A stretch of 64,000 nt of DNA, from assembly GCA_002281555.1 (NCBI GenBank), contig NCGJ01000005.1, positions 169,812 through 233,811 on the forward strand, given 5' to 3'. This stretch comes from Hydrogenophilales bacterium 28-61-23. GTDB taxonomy: Bacteria > Pseudomonadota > Gammaproteobacteria > Burkholderiales > Thiobacillaceae. The position numbers and the translations under genes were made by a program. The notes beneath the pieces were generated by a model, which made no database searches, was not told where the DNA came from, and saw only the letters and a list, made by a program, of their open reading frames with translations. Below are positions 36,633 to 46,034 of the stretch, one piece after another (position 1 is the stretch's first letter; each line of letters starts with the position of its first letter).

Positions 36633-39275
36633 ATGGCTGCTCAGCCCCAGCAAATACTCTCCAATTTTGCATTACGCTTCAACGAGCTCCCCGCCCCCCG
36701 CAAGATGGGCCTGGCGGCGGCTGTAGCGGCGTCGATCGCACTCGTCGTCGGCCTGTTCCTCTGGTCGAGCACACCGGAATACAAAGTTCTTTTTTCCAAT
36801 CTATCGGAAAAGGATGCCGGCACGATTACCACGACCCTGCAGCAAATGAACGCGCCCTACAAAACCGAGGCGGGCGGCACGCTGCTGGTTGAGGCCGACA
36901 AGGTTTACGACCTGCGTTTCAAGCTGGCGGCGCAAGGTCTGCCCAAAGGCGGCGCGGTCGGCTTCGAACTGATGGACAGCCCGAAACTGGGCATGACCCA
37001 GTTCCAGGAACAAGTCGCCTTCCAGCGCGGCATGGAAGGCGAACTGGCCCGCACCGTCCAGGCCTTGGCGCCGGTCGAATCCGCGCGCGTCCATCTGGCA
37101 ATTCCCAAACCCTCGGTTTTCATTCGCGACAAACAACAGCCATCCGCATCGGTCTTGGTCAACCTGCACCCAGGCCGGGCGCTTGATCCAGGCCAGGTTC
37201 AATCCATCGTGCATCTGGTTTCAAGCAGCGTGCCCGAGCTTTCGCCCAACAACGTCACGGTGGTCGATCAGGCCGGCAACTTGCTCACCAGCAAAAATGA
37301 CGCCGAATCGGCGCGCGGTCTCAATGCCAGCCAGCTCGACTACACCCGGCAGATGGAAGGCTATTTCGCCGAGCGTATCGAAGCCATCGTTTCGCCTATC
37401 GTCGGACCGGGCAACGTCAAGGCGGAAGTCCGCGCCGATCTCGATTTTTCGGAATCGGAAGCCACCAGCGAATCCTACAAACCCAACCCGACCCCCGACT
37501 CCCAGTCCATCCGTAGCCAGCAATCGGTCGAAGACATCAACAATGCCAACCAGGCGCAAGGCGTGCCGGGCGCGCTTACCAACCAACCGCCCGGCCCCGC
37601 CAGCGCGCCGCTCACCGCGCAACCGGGCGCGAATGCCGGGCCCAATGTGGGCGCCGGCCAAACGCAAGGCGGCGGTTCCAGCCGCAAGGAAAACACCATC
37701 AACTTCGAGCTGGACAAAACCATCCGCCACACCAAGGAACCGCTGGGGCGCGTCAAGCGACTCTCGGTCGCCGTTGTCGTGAATTATAAAGCCGGCGGCA
37801 AAGATGCCGAGGGCGCCGCCACCAAGCCCACTCCGCTCACACCGGCGGAACTGACCCAGATCAACAACCTGGTGCGCGAATCGATGGGCTTCAACCCCCA
37901 ACGTGGCGACACCCTCAACGTGGTCAATGCCGCCTTCACCGAGAGCAAGGTTGAACTCGAGATACCGCTCTGGAAAGACCCGGATAACGTCGCCACGGCC
38001 AAGTCCCTGCTCAAGAACCTGCTGATCTTCGGTTTGGCGTTCTATCTGGTGTTTGGCGTCCTGCGGCCGATCCTGCGCGACATGGTGAAGCCGCATGAGC
38101 ACAAGAAATCGGCCGCGGAAACAGCCGCCGAGGCCGCGCTGCTGGGTGAAACTGGCGAGGGGGGAGCAGCGCAAATCGGAGCGAACAGCTATGCGGAAAT
38201 CCTCGCCCTGGTCCGTGGCTTCATCAAGAGCAACCCCAAAATCACCTCCGACATCGTCAAGGAATGGATGGCCAAGGAGAGCGACGAAGGCCTCAACGAA
38301 GCCGCCATCCTGATGCTGGCGCTGGACCCTGACGAAGCCGCCGAAGTCTTCAAATATCTCGGGCCGAAAGAAGTGCAAAAACTCGGCAGCGCAATGGCCT
38401 CGGTACAGAACGTCAGTCGTGAAGCCATCGAAGCGGTCTTGCGTGGCTTTCACGATGAAAGCGAAGGACGCATCAGCCTGGCCGACTCGGACGAATACAT
38501 CCGCTCCGTCCTGAAGAAAGCGCTCGGCGACGACAAGGCCGCCCACCTGATCGACCGTATCCTGCAAGGCAACGAAAGCGCCGGCATCGAAAGCCTGAAA
38601 TGGCTCGACGCGGCCAGCGTCGCCGAAATGATCCGCAACGAACACCCGCAGATCATCGCCACCATCATGGTCCATCTGGAACGAGACCACGCCAGCGAGA
38701 TCCTCAACCTGCTCACGGAACGTCTGCGCAACGATGTCATGGTGCGCATCGCCACGCTGGAAGGCGCGCAACCGATGGCCATGCGCGAACTCAACGAGGT
38801 GCTGACCCAGCTACTGTCCGGCGGCGAAATCACCAAGAAAACCTCGCTCGGCGGCGTCAAAACCGCGGCCGACATCCTCAACTTCATGGGCGGCGCGGTT
38901 GAAGCCTCCGTCCTGGCCAACATCCGCGAACACGATGCCGATCTGGCCCAGAAGATTCAGGACTCGATGTTCACTTTCGACAACATCCTCGGCCTGGACG
39001 ACCGTTCCGTTCAGTTGCTGTTGCGCGAAGTCCAGTCCGAAACGCTCATCGTCGCCCTCAAGGGCACCTCACAGGAACTACGCGATCACATCTTCAAAAA
39101 CATGTCCAGCCGAGCCGCCGAAGCGCTCAAGGAAGACCTGGAAGCGAAAGGCGCGGTTCGTTTGTCCGAAGTCGAGGCCGAGCAGAAAGAAATCCTCAAG
39201 ATCGTGCGCAAACTGGTCGACGAAGGCCAGATCGTGCTGGGCGGCAAGGGTGGCGACGAAGCCTTGGTCGGTTAA
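36633..39275 (+). CDS. fliFG: FliF-FliG fusion: MS-ring protein joined to rotor switch protein
   Basis: One uninterrupted 880-codon frame encodes two normally separate proteins. Residues 1-~548 are complete FliF: TM1 at ~26-46, ring-building domains with AIPKPSVFIRD, a Pro/Gly-rich loop at ~275-350, TM2 at ~462-480, and the FliG-binding tail ending DIVKEWMAKE. Residues ~549-880 are complete FliG: start-like SDEGLNEAAILMLALDP, VFKYLGPKEVQKLG, the middle-domain EHPQIIATIM near 669, and the charged torque helix region ~779-840 (LDDRSVQLLLREV). Neither part is shortened. An in-frame ATG at codon 546 (38268) behind AAGGA could also yield free FliG of 335 residues. The usual order fliEFGHI is otherwise kept. 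Confidence 0.93.
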   Translation: MAAQPQQILSNFALRFNELPAPRKMGLAAAVAASIALVVGLFLWSSTPEYKVLFSNLSEKDAGTITTTLQQMNAPYKTEAGGTLLVEADKVYDLRFKLAAQGLPKGGAVGFELMDSPKLGMTQFQEQVAFQRGMEGELARTVQALAPVESARVHLAIPKPSVFIRDKQQPSASVLVNLHPGRALDPGQVQSIVHLVSSSVPELSPNNVTVVDQAGNLLTSKNDAESARGLNASQLDYTRQMEGYFAERIEAIVSPIVGPGNVKAEVRADLDFSESEATSESYKPNPTPDSQSIRSQQSVEDINNANQAQGVPGALTNQPPGPASAPLTAQPGANAGPNVGAGQTQGGGSSRKENTINFELDKTIRHTKEPLGRVKRLSVAVVVNYKAGGKDAEGAATKPTPLTPAELTQINNLVRESMGFNPQRGDTLNVVNAAFTESKVELEIPLWKDPDNVATAKSLLKNLLIFGLAFYLVFGVLRPILRDMVKPHEHKKSAAETAAEAALLGETGEGGAAQIGANSYAEILALVRGFIKSNPKITSDIVKEWMAKESDEGLNEAAILMLALDPDEAAEVFKYLGPKEVQKLGSAMASVQNVSREAIEAVLRGFHDESEGRISLADSDEYIRSVLKKALGDDKAAHLIDRILQGNESAGIESLKWLDAASVAEMIRNEHPQIIATIMVHLERDHASEILNLLTERLRNDVMVRIATLEGAQPMAMRELNEVLTQLLSGGEITKKTSLGGVKTAADILNFMGGAVEASVLANIREHDADLAQKIQDSMFTFDNILGLDDRSVQLLLREVQSETLIVALKGTSQELRDHIFKNMSSRAAEALKEDLEAKGAVRLSEVEAEQKEILKIVRKLVDEGQIVLGGKGGDEALVG
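38259..38291 (+). promoter_or_regulatory. Fusion junction with possible internal start and relic Shine-Dalgarno
   Basis: AAGGA at 38259-38263 lies 4 nt before the in-frame ATG 38268 and could initiate a separate FliG. A second, stronger AAGGAG at 38274-38279 is followed by AGCGACGAAGGC, which matches the second codon onward of a usual FliG start (Ser-Asp-Glu-Gly) but has no start codon. This is what a fliG ribosome site would leave after loss of a short overlapping TGATG. Confidence 0.5.
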
Positions 39276-39322
39276 GGGCCAATGTCGCCAGACCGCCCCA
39301 TGCAAAGTAATATCGACTGACC

Positions 39323-40000
39323 ATGTCCAAGGTCATTCCCAAGGAACAACTCACCGCTTACCAGCGCTGGGAATTGGCTCCGTTCGACGAACCCATCGAG
39401 CCATCCGCTCCGCCAGTGTCGCGCGACGAAATGGGGACGGAGCAACCTGAATCTCAAGTGGTGCTGCCAACCGCGGGGGATATTGAACGCCTGCATCAGG
39501 AAGCCTGGCAGGAAGGCTACCAACTTGGCGTTGAAGAAGGCCGCAAGGCGGGTTTGGCCGCCGCCCAGGAAGATGGCAAGCTCTACGTCAGCAATCTGCA
39601 GGCGCTGGCGGCCGCGCTCGAAAGCGGACGTTTGCGGCATGACCAGGAAGTCGCCCACGAAGTACTTGAGCTTTCGCTGGTCATGGCGCGCCAGATATTG
39701 CGCAGCGCGCTGAAGGTCAAACCGGAACTGATCCTCGATGCCATCGGCGAAGCGCTGAAAACCCTGCCCACGCTGAACGGACATCACAAGATCGTCACCC
39801 ATCCCGACAGCGCCAAAGTGGTACGCGACTGGCTGGCGCACGAACATGGACATCTGTCCTGGAAAGTCATGGAAGAAGCCCAGATGGAACCGGGCGACTT
39901 CCGGTTTGAAAGCACCTACAGCGATCTCGATGGCAGCATCAAAGCACGCTGGCTGGAGCTGACCAGTTGTCTCGGCGCCGACGATTCATGGCTAGCCTGA
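39323..40000 (+). CDS. fliH: Flagellar export apparatus protein FliH
   Basis: This 225-residue protein regulates the FliI ATPase and docks it to the switch complex. The N-terminus is conserved ([20 protein letters not shown]). A central helix has the repeated G-x-x-x-G pattern ([20 protein letters not shown]), and the C-terminal domain includes [20 protein letters not shown]. It starts 47 bp after the fliF-fliG frame and overlaps fliI by 13 nt. Confidence 0.93.
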   Translation: MSKVIPKEQLTAYQRWELAPFDEPIEPSAPPVSRDEMGTEQPESQVVLPTAGDIERLHQEAWQEGYQLGVEEGRKAGLAAAQEDGKLYVSNLQALAAALESGRLRHDQEVAHEVLELSLVMARQILRSALKVKPELILDAIGEALKTLPTLNGHHKIVTHPDSAKVVRDWLAHEHGHLSWKVMEEAQMEPGDFRFESTYSDLDGSIKARWLELTSCLGADDSWLA

Positions 40001-41469
40001 TCGCGGCGCCCGCCACGGAAGTCGAGTCCGACCCGGCCAACTCCGTCCCGGCCCTCTCCGCGCTGGACGAGCCCGCCCCCGCCGCCCTGGTCACCTATCT
40101 GCGCGATTGCCAGGAAGCCGTCAGCCAACTCAGCCTCTGGCATACGACCGGCCGCCTCACCCGCGTGGCGGGTCTGATCATGGAAGCCTCCGGCCTCAAG
40201 TTGGCCACCGGCGCATCTTGCCGGATCAACATGGCCGGCGGCCAACAAGTCGATGCCGAAGTGGTCGGCTTCAACGGCGAACGCCTCTACCTGATGCCCT
40301 CGACCGACGTATACGGCCTGGCGCCGGGCGCGAGCGTTGAAATGGTGCCGACTTGCGGCTTCGAACCGCCCCGCATCAACAAACCCTATTACAAGCGTCG
40401 CCGGACGGAAGATCGAATCCGGCAGATGCCGGTCGGCGTCGAACTGCTTGGCCGCGTCGTCGACGGCGCGGGCCGCCCGCTGGATCGGCTCGGCATTCTC
40501 GATGTACCGCGCCGCGCTCCGCTCTACTCACGCCCGATCAACCCGATGGAGCGCGACCCGATCAAGGAAGTGCTCGATGTCGGCGTGCGCGCCATCAACG
40601 CCTTGCTCACGGTCGGACGCGGCCAGCGCATGGGCCTGTTCGCCGGCAGCGGCGTCGGCAAATCGATGCTGCTCGGCATGATGGCGCGCTACACCGCGGC
40701 GGATGTCGTCGTGGTCGGACTGATCGGCGAGCGCGGCCGCGAAGTGAAGGACTTCATCGAAAACATTCTTGGCGAAGAAGGCCTCAAACGCGCCGCCGTG
40801 GTCGCCGCCCCCGCCGATTCGCCGCCTTTGTTGCGCCTGCACGGCGCCGCCTACGCCACCGCCATCGCCGAACACTTCCGCGACCAAGGCCTCAACGTGC
40901 TGCTGATCATGGACTCGCTCACCCGCTACGCCCAGGCGCAACGCGAAATCGCCCTCGCCGTCGGCGAACCGCCCGCCACCAAGGGCTACCCGCCCTCGGT
41001 CTTCGCCAAACTGCCGCAACTGGTCGAACGCGCCGGCAATGGCCGCCAGGGCGGCGGCTCGATCACCGCCTTCTACACCGTCCTCATGGAAGGCGACGAC
41101 CAGCAAGACCCGGTCGCCGACGCCGCCCGAGCGATTCTGGACGGCCACATCGTCCTGTCACGCCAACTGGCCGACCAGGGCCACTACCCGGCGATCGACA
41201 TCGAAGCCTCGATTTCCCGCGCCATCACCGAACTGTTGCCGCGCGAGGAACTGGAACGCGTGCGCCGCTTCAAGGCGTTATATGCCCGCTTCCAGCGCAG
41301 CCGAGACCTGATCACCATCGGCGCCTACACGCGCGGCAACGACCCGCAACTGGATGAAGCCATCGCGCTTTATCCAAAGATGGAGGCCTTCCTGAAACAG
41401 GACTTTCTCGACAAGGAAAACGATCGTGTCAGCCGGCATCAACTGGAGCTGTTGCTGGGCGGAAAATAG
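39988..41469 (+). CDS. fliI: Flagellum-specific export ATPase FliI
   Basis: This 493-residue hexameric ATPase of the flagellar type III export gate is related to F1-beta. It shows Walker [11 protein letters not shown] (~residue 220), the switch [13 protein letters not shown], Walker [18 protein letters not shown] and the arginine-finger region [15 protein letters not shown] at the C-terminus. ATG 39988 is chosen inside the fliH end (13-nt overlap); an in-frame start at 39967 would add seven mostly Arg codons. The expected next gene, fliJ, is absent: the following gene is a lipoprotein. Confidence 0.95.
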   Translation: MASLIAAPATEVESDPANSVPALSALDEPAPAALVTYLRDCQEAVSQLSLWHTTGRLTRVAGLIMEASGLKLATGASCRINMAGGQQVDAEVVGFNGERLYLMPSTDVYGLAPGASVEMVPTCGFEPPRINKPYYKRRRTEDRIRQMPVGVELLGRVVDGAGRPLDRLGILDVPRRAPLYSRPINPMERDPIKEVLDVGVRAINALLTVGRGQRMGLFAGSGVGKSMLLGMMARYTAADVVVVGLIGERGREVKDFIENILGEEGLKRAAVVAAPADSPPLLRLHGAAYATAIAEHFRDQGLNVLLIMDSLTRYAQAQREIALAVGEPPATKGYPPSVFAKLPQLVERAGNGRQGGGSITAFYTVLMEGDDQQDPVADAARAILDGHIVLSRQLADQGHYPAIDIEASISRAITELLPREELERVRRFKALYARFQRSRDLITIGAYTRGNDPQLDEAIALYPKMEAFLKQDFLDKENDRVSRHQLELLLGGK

Positions 41470-41571
41470 TCGTTATTCACCGCTTGACCACCTGTCTCTG
41501 TCCGCGCATAGGCTATGGTGGAAAAAGCCAACGATAAGAAACCAACGCTGTATGCGCCGCAGGACTTTGTT

Positions 41572-42132
41572 ATGAAAATATTTATTTCGCTGGCGCTTGC
41601 CGGCTTGCTGTCCGCCTGTACGAGTTTGCTTCCGACCAATCAGGAACAGTCTCTACAGCCCTGGAAAACCTTCGAGGCCGCAAAGGCCAGCTACGACAAG
41701 ATCGAACCCTTCATCACCGACCTGGACACCGTGCGCACGTTGGGTTTCGACCCATACAAGACGCCGAACATGAGGATACTCAACCATGCCCAGGTGGTGC
41801 AGGCCGTGCTACCGCAGCCCATTCAGGACGAAAGCCTGATACCGCCGGGCATCTATCAATGCATCAAGGCGCGCGAAGCCTGCCAGGGCTACTACATGGA
41901 ACCGAATCGGCTACATAAAAAGCGGGTTGGCAACTTCATGCTCGACTTCATGAATTTCAAGCGGAAAACCATTACCACCGGCTGGAAATTTGGCGCGCTG
42001 ATCGTCATCGTCGGCGACAGAGTGGTCTACAAGCAATGGAGCGGCAGCCCGAACATCGAAGAGGAGACCCTGCAAAGAAACCCGCTCGGCCCCTTCCAGG
42101 GCTCGGGTTCATCTCCCGGCCTCTATCGCTAG
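41572..42132 (+). CDS. Putative lipoprotein
   Basis: This 186-residue exported protein has signal peptide and lipobox SLALAGLLSAC (Cys near residue 16). ATG 41572 is chosen because AGGA lies 8 nt before it and it gives the lipoprotein signal; an upstream in-frame ATG at 41515 would bury the signal. The mature part is soluble, with two cysteines (YQCIKAREACQGYY) that may form a disulfide, and strands near the end (GALIVIVGDRVVYKQW). I do not recognise a named family. It follows fliI by 102 bp, and a flagellar role is not supported. Confidence 0.65.
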   Translation: MKIFISLALAGLLSACTSLLPTNQEQSLQPWKTFEAAKASYDKIEPFITDLDTVRTLGFDPYKTPNMRILNHAQVVQAVLPQPIQDESLIPPGIYQCIKAREACQGYYMEPNRLHKKRVGNFMLDFMNFKRKTITTGWKFGALIVIVGDRVVYKQWSGSPNIEEETLQRNPLGPFQGSGSSPGLYR

Positions 42133-42199
42133 CTGGAGGCTCGACAGTGCAACGCCGCGGCCTATCCGCGGTCAGGGAAAGATCGGCGCCGCCAATGAC

Positions 42200-44104
42200 T
42201 TATGTCGATGGCGGCGAAAAGCCGCTGCCCTGAACGGCGGCAAAAGGCAGACGCAGCAGAATCTCGCAGCCGCCATCGACTCGGGACTCGCGTGAGAACA
42301 GCGCGCCGATCCGCATGGCGCGCTGTTCCATGTTGCGCACGCCTCGCCCGGGTGGACGCGGCGCCGCGCCGCCGCAGCCAATGCCGTCGTCGCGTATCGT
42401 CAGGCTCAGGCTGCCGCCACCGACACCGGTCTCCAGGTCGATCCGCACCGACGCATGGTTCGCCTGGGCATGTTTGATCAGATTGCTCACCGCCTCGCGC
42501 AAAATGCGGCCCAGATTGATCGCCTGCGGCTGAGTCAAATCGTAAGCTTCCAGATCGGCCGGCTGTTGCCAGTCGAGCACGATGCCCGCCTCGCTCAGAC
42601 GTTGCTCGCATTCCGCGCGCCAGTCGGCGCAGGCCGCGGCGAGGTTGGGATTGCCCTGCTGCGTGGTGGAGACCACATCGCGCAGATCCTGCAAGGCGGA
42701 GCGGGCCAGGTCGGCCGACTCCGGCGTGCCGGCGCGATAAACCAGCGAAAGCAGTTTGGCGCCCACGTCGTCGTGCAGATCGCGGTAGATACGCTCGCGT
42801 TCCTCGGCCACGGCCTGATCCATTTCCAGCGCGCTCATGCGGGTGAAACTGTCTTGCAACTGCGCGTGCTTGGCCTGTACGCGATCCTCCAGCTCATCGT
42901 TGAGCGCTTCGAATTCGTTCAGCACGTGGACAAAGCGGCTGGTCATGATCATGCCGACGGCAAGAAACACCAGCGGCGCGCTGTAGTGCAGCAAGTAGAT
43001 GTCTTCCAGAAATTCATTCGGGCGGGTGAGCCAGAAATGCTGGCTGTGCATCAGCCAGTCATGTCCGGCCAGCACCACCACCATGCCCATTGCGCCTGAC
43101 ATCAGGCCGGCATCGCGGTTGTGCCATTTGATTGCGGCACGCAACAGGAACAACAGGGTGGCAAAAGCGCACAGCAAGGTGAAGACATGCCAGAACGCGG
43201 TCAGCGTCAGGTAATGCCGGGCTGGCACCAGTATCTGGGTCAACGGCGAGGCGACAACCGAGATCCACAGCAGCGGTAGCAAAGGCTGCCCGCCCGCGGC
43301 CGAGAAGCGCAACAGCGAAACCAGTAAAAATGCGGAAAACACCTGGAAACTGCTGTTGATGACGATTTCCCAGTGCGCGGTCGCGAGCGGCGCTTCGCGC
43401 AAATAGAGATTGGTCGACTGCGCCGCCCAAAGCAGCGCCGAGATGCCGAAATAGCCGTAAGCGACATCGCGCCGCCGCCGCCACCACAGGCTCAGCATCA
43501 ACACGCCCATGCTGGCGATGAGCAGGCTGGCGGTCTGGTTCAAGGTCACGCGCAGAAGGATTTCACGCTCGAATTTCGGCCGCAGAATCCGGTCGGAACC
43601 GATCAGGATCGGGTGCAGGTTGGCCTGGGTGTATGCGTGCGACAGCAAACGGACATGCAGTGTGTTTTGCCCCGGACTCAGCGCGCCCGGCGGCAGCAGA
43701 AACAGCAACGGGCGATTCCAGTGCCGGCCGTAAGGCTCGTTGAAGCGACCGCCGCTCCCGATCAGGCGACCGTTCAGATAAACCGCCGCGTTCAAACCCA
43801 GCTTGGGCAGATAGACCGCCTGCAACGGGTCGAATGCCGCCGGTGCGCTGAAGCGGAACCGGTACCAGCCGCCATGCGCGTTCTCCGCCACCGCGGCCGG
43901 ATGGTTGACCGGCCAGGAATCCGGCAGCGCCTGTGGATGCCAGCCGGCGCTGTCGGCCGGCGGATGCTCGCTCGCGTCGAGCACGAAATCCGCCGAGTTC
44001 AGGATCAGCGGCGCTTCGGCTCGAACCTGCCCGACCCAAGCCAGACACAGGATGCAGAGCAAGGCGCAGCTCAGGCGCGCGGACACGGCCAGACGATTAA
44101 TCAA
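42200..44104 (-). CDS. 7TMR-DISM sensor histidine kinase (NarL-type)
   Basis: This 634-residue membrane kinase has a signal peptide (1-29) and a periplasmic beta-sandwich of the 7TMR-DISMED2 type (~30-190, with WYRFRFSAPAAFD and VYLNGRLIGSGG). Seven membrane helices (~195-400) are followed by a coiled coil, a HisKA_3 box (ERERIYRDLHDDVGAKLLSL, His near 475) and HATPase with EAVSNLIKHAQA and DDGIGCGG. It likely senses a ligand outside the cell and phosphorylates the LuxR-type regulator at 45374. It lies 14 bp after the beta-barrel gene, so the two are cotranscribed. Confidence 0.87.
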   Translation of the reverse strand: MINRLAVSARLSCALLCILCLAWVGQVRAEAPLILNSADFVLDASEHPPADSAGWHPQALPDSWPVNHPAAVAENAHGGWYRFRFSAPAAFDPLQAVYLPKLGLNAAVYLNGRLIGSGGRFNEPYGRHWNRPLLFLLPPGALSPGQNTLHVRLLSHAYTQANLHPILIGSDRILRPKFEREILLRVTLNQTASLLIASMGVLMLSLWWRRRRDVAYGYFGISALLWAAQSTNLYLREAPLATAHWEIVINSSFQVFSAFLLVSLLRFSAAGGQPLLPLLWISVVASPLTQILVPARHYLTLTAFWHVFTLLCAFATLLFLLRAAIKWHNRDAGLMSGAMGMVVVLAGHDWLMHSQHFWLTRPNEFLEDIYLLHYSAPLVFLAVGMIMTSRFVHVLNEFEALNDELEDRVQAKHAQLQDSFTRMSALEMDQAVAEERERIYRDLHDDVGAKLLSLVYRAGTPESADLARSALQDLRDVVSTTQQGNPNLAAACADWRAECEQRLSEAGIVLDWQQPADLEAYDLTQPQAINLGRILREAVSNLIKHAQANHASVRIDLETGVGGGSLSLTIRDDGIGCGGAAPRPPGRGVRNMEQRAMRIGALFSRESRVDGGCEILLRLPFAAVQGSGFSPPST

Positions 44105-44118
44105 GCCAGTCCCACGGC

Positions 44119-45216
44119 TTAAAACAGACCGGTAACGCGCAGATAAATATCGCGCACATCGACGAAATTCCTGCCCTGGAAAGCATCCTGCAGTTCAAGT
44201 TTGACGATCAGCGGCATGAACAACTTGCCGGCCCGCCAGGCGCGCACGCCGCTCCAGGTGACGCCTAGGCGGTACTGATCGGCCACGGTATCGGTGTTGG
44301 CGGACAAGGCTGGCAGCGCGGTGCCATCCATGCGCCGGTAACGGTCCGGCGCCTCCTGATAACGGTGCCAGGTGCCGGACACGCGCCAGTCGCCCCAGAC
44401 TTTGCCCAGTTCGATGTCGAACTCCTGATAGTCGCCCAGGTCGCGCTTGAGCTTTTCCTTGCCGGAGCTGAACGGCCCGGCCGGACGCATGACGACTTCA
44501 TCCGGCAATTGCACCTGATGTTCGCCCAGCAGGCGCAAATCCCAAGCGCCGCCCAGATCGCGGAAATATTCCAGGCGAAAGCGCAAATCCGTGCTGCCGT
44601 CGCCGGGCGGAAGGTCGGCCGGATCGTCCGGATCGTCGGCTTTCGCGACGCCCAGGCGCAGACCGAATCCAGCCACGGCGCTGTCGTGCTCGCGCTGGTG
44701 AAAACGCCACAGGGCGCCCAGCGTCGGGTCGCTGAATCCCGACACGGCGCGCGTAGACAACGGTTTGTTGTAGCCCAGACCGCCCAACACGGTGGCAATC
44801 GTCCCGGGCGCGGCTTCGGTCAAGGTCAGCCGGCTGGTGGTGCGGGCATAGGGCACGATGACGCCCAGAGTGAGGTTTTCAGTCACGCCATAACCGAGCA
44901 GGAGTTCGACAAACTCGGTCGTCACTTCGCTATCCAGCCGCGCCCCGAATGCCGCCAACGAAACATTGGCCTCGGCATCCAGGTCGACGCGCTGTTCGCG
45001 GTCGTCGTAGCGCCGGTCATAGCTGTTGCGCAACAAGGTCAGGCGCGCCGCCCAATGTCCCGCCGGCGCCATGCCATCCAGGGCATGCGCGCTCGCCGTG
45101 GACGCCGCGTCGGATGCGGGTGCGTCCGCAACCGCGGCGGCCGTATCGGCATAAACCGAGTTCATGCCGGCAAGCAGACACAGCAGACTGATGTGTATCG
45201 ATTTTTTTGGGGACAT
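44119..45216 (-). CDS. Outer-membrane beta-barrel protein, phenol-degradation MetA-like
   Basis: This 365-residue exported protein has a signal peptide at 1-25 (NSVYADT) and alternating strands throughout. The C-terminal Leu-Phe closing residues fit an outer-membrane barrel. The strand pattern (GVTENLTLGVIVPYARTTSRL, SDPTLGALWRF) resembles the Phenol_MetA_deg family, whose members are putative transporters. ATG 45216 gives the signal peptide; the frame extends 58 codons upstream without one. The kinase gene follows by 14 bp, which suggests that the pair senses and handles the same compound. Confidence 0.72.
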   Translation of the reverse strand: MSPKKSIHISLLCLLAGMNSVYADTAAAVADAPASDAASTASAHALDGMAPAGHWAARLTLLRNSYDRRYDDREQRVDLDAEANVSLAAFGARLDSEVTTEFVELLLGYGVTENLTLGVIVPYARTTSRLTLTEAAPGTIATVLGGLGYNKPLSTRAVSGFSDPTLGALWRFHQREHDSAVAGFGLRLGVAKADDPDDPADLPPGDGSTDLRFRLEYFRDLGGAWDLRLLGEHQVQLPDEVVMRPAGPFSSGKEKLKRDLGDYQEFDIELGKVWGDWRVSGTWHRYQEAPDRYRRMDGTALPALSANTDTVADQYRLGVTWSGVRAWRAGKLFMPLIVKLELQDAFQGRNFVDVRDIYLRVTGLF

Positions 45217-45373
45217 AAATTGTTTGCTTCGTGCGGGCGCGCGCAAGAATGAGGCAGGATGGCCGGACGCCATTTTCCATATCGCGGAGGGAATTTGCAC
45301 CCCGCGTTCGGGGGAATCGACCGCGCTCCGGATGCCGTTATCATGCCCGGACAAACGAGGGGGAGGCATACGC

Positions 45374-46003
45374 ATGCAAATCGGTTTCATCCTGGAAGAT
45401 TTACCCGAGTCTCAAGTCTGGTTGAGCGAGGCGCTGACGCAGAGTTTTCCCGGCATTGCCATCGACACCGCCTACTGTCTGCGCGAAGCGCGCGAGAAAC
45501 TGCAGACCGGCGCAATGCCGGATATCGCGCTGATCGATCTGGGTTTGCCCGATGGCATCGGCATCGAGTTGATCGAATTCATCCAGCGCCGCTCGCCGGC
45601 CACCTTGTGCATCGTCGCCAGCATCTATCACGACGACGGCCATATCTTCCCGGCCTTGCGCGCCGGCGCGCGCGGTTATTTGCTGAAAGACCAGCCCATC
45701 GCCGCCATCGTCGCCGCGCTCACCGGAATCGCGGCCGGGCAGCCGCCGCTATCGCCGGCCATCGCGCGCAGGATGTTGTCGTTTTTCCAGCCCCTCGCCG
45801 CGTTGCCCGACCCGGCGCTGACCGAGCGCGAAACCGAGGTCTTGCGCTTGATTTCAAAAGGCATGACCCAGGCCGAAACCGCCCGCCTGCTTGGCATTTC
45901 CCAGCACACCGTCGCCGGTTATGTGAAAGAGGTCTATCGCAAGCTCAACGTGTCGTCGCGCGCGGAGGCGGCCCTGCTGGCGCGGGATATGGGTTTGGTA
46001 TAG
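45374..46003 (+). CDS. LuxR/NarL-family response regulator
   Basis: The regulator is 209 residues. The receiver domain (1-120) has Glu8/Asp9 and acceptor Asp55 in ALIDLGLPDG, and the lysine near LLKDQP. A C-terminal LuxR HTH follows (LTERETEVLRLISKGMTQAETARLLGIS and HTVAGYVKEVYRKL). ATG 45374 is chosen behind GGGAGG (spacing 7); the frame is open upstream to 45164. It is divergent from the barrel-kinase pair across a 157-bp region and is the likely partner of that kinase. Confidence 0.9.
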   Translation: MQIGFILEDLPESQVWLSEALTQSFPGIAIDTAYCLREAREKLQTGAMPDIALIDLGLPDGIGIELIEFIQRRSPATLCIVASIYHDDGHIFPALRAGARGYLLKDQPIAAIVAALTGIAAGQPPLSPAIARRMLSFFQPLAALPDPALTERETEVLRLISKGMTQAETARLLGISQHTVAGYVKEVYRKLNVSSRAEAALLARDMGLV

Positions 46004-46034
46004 CGGGTTGGCGGGGCGTTGCCGCCAGCGCCCT

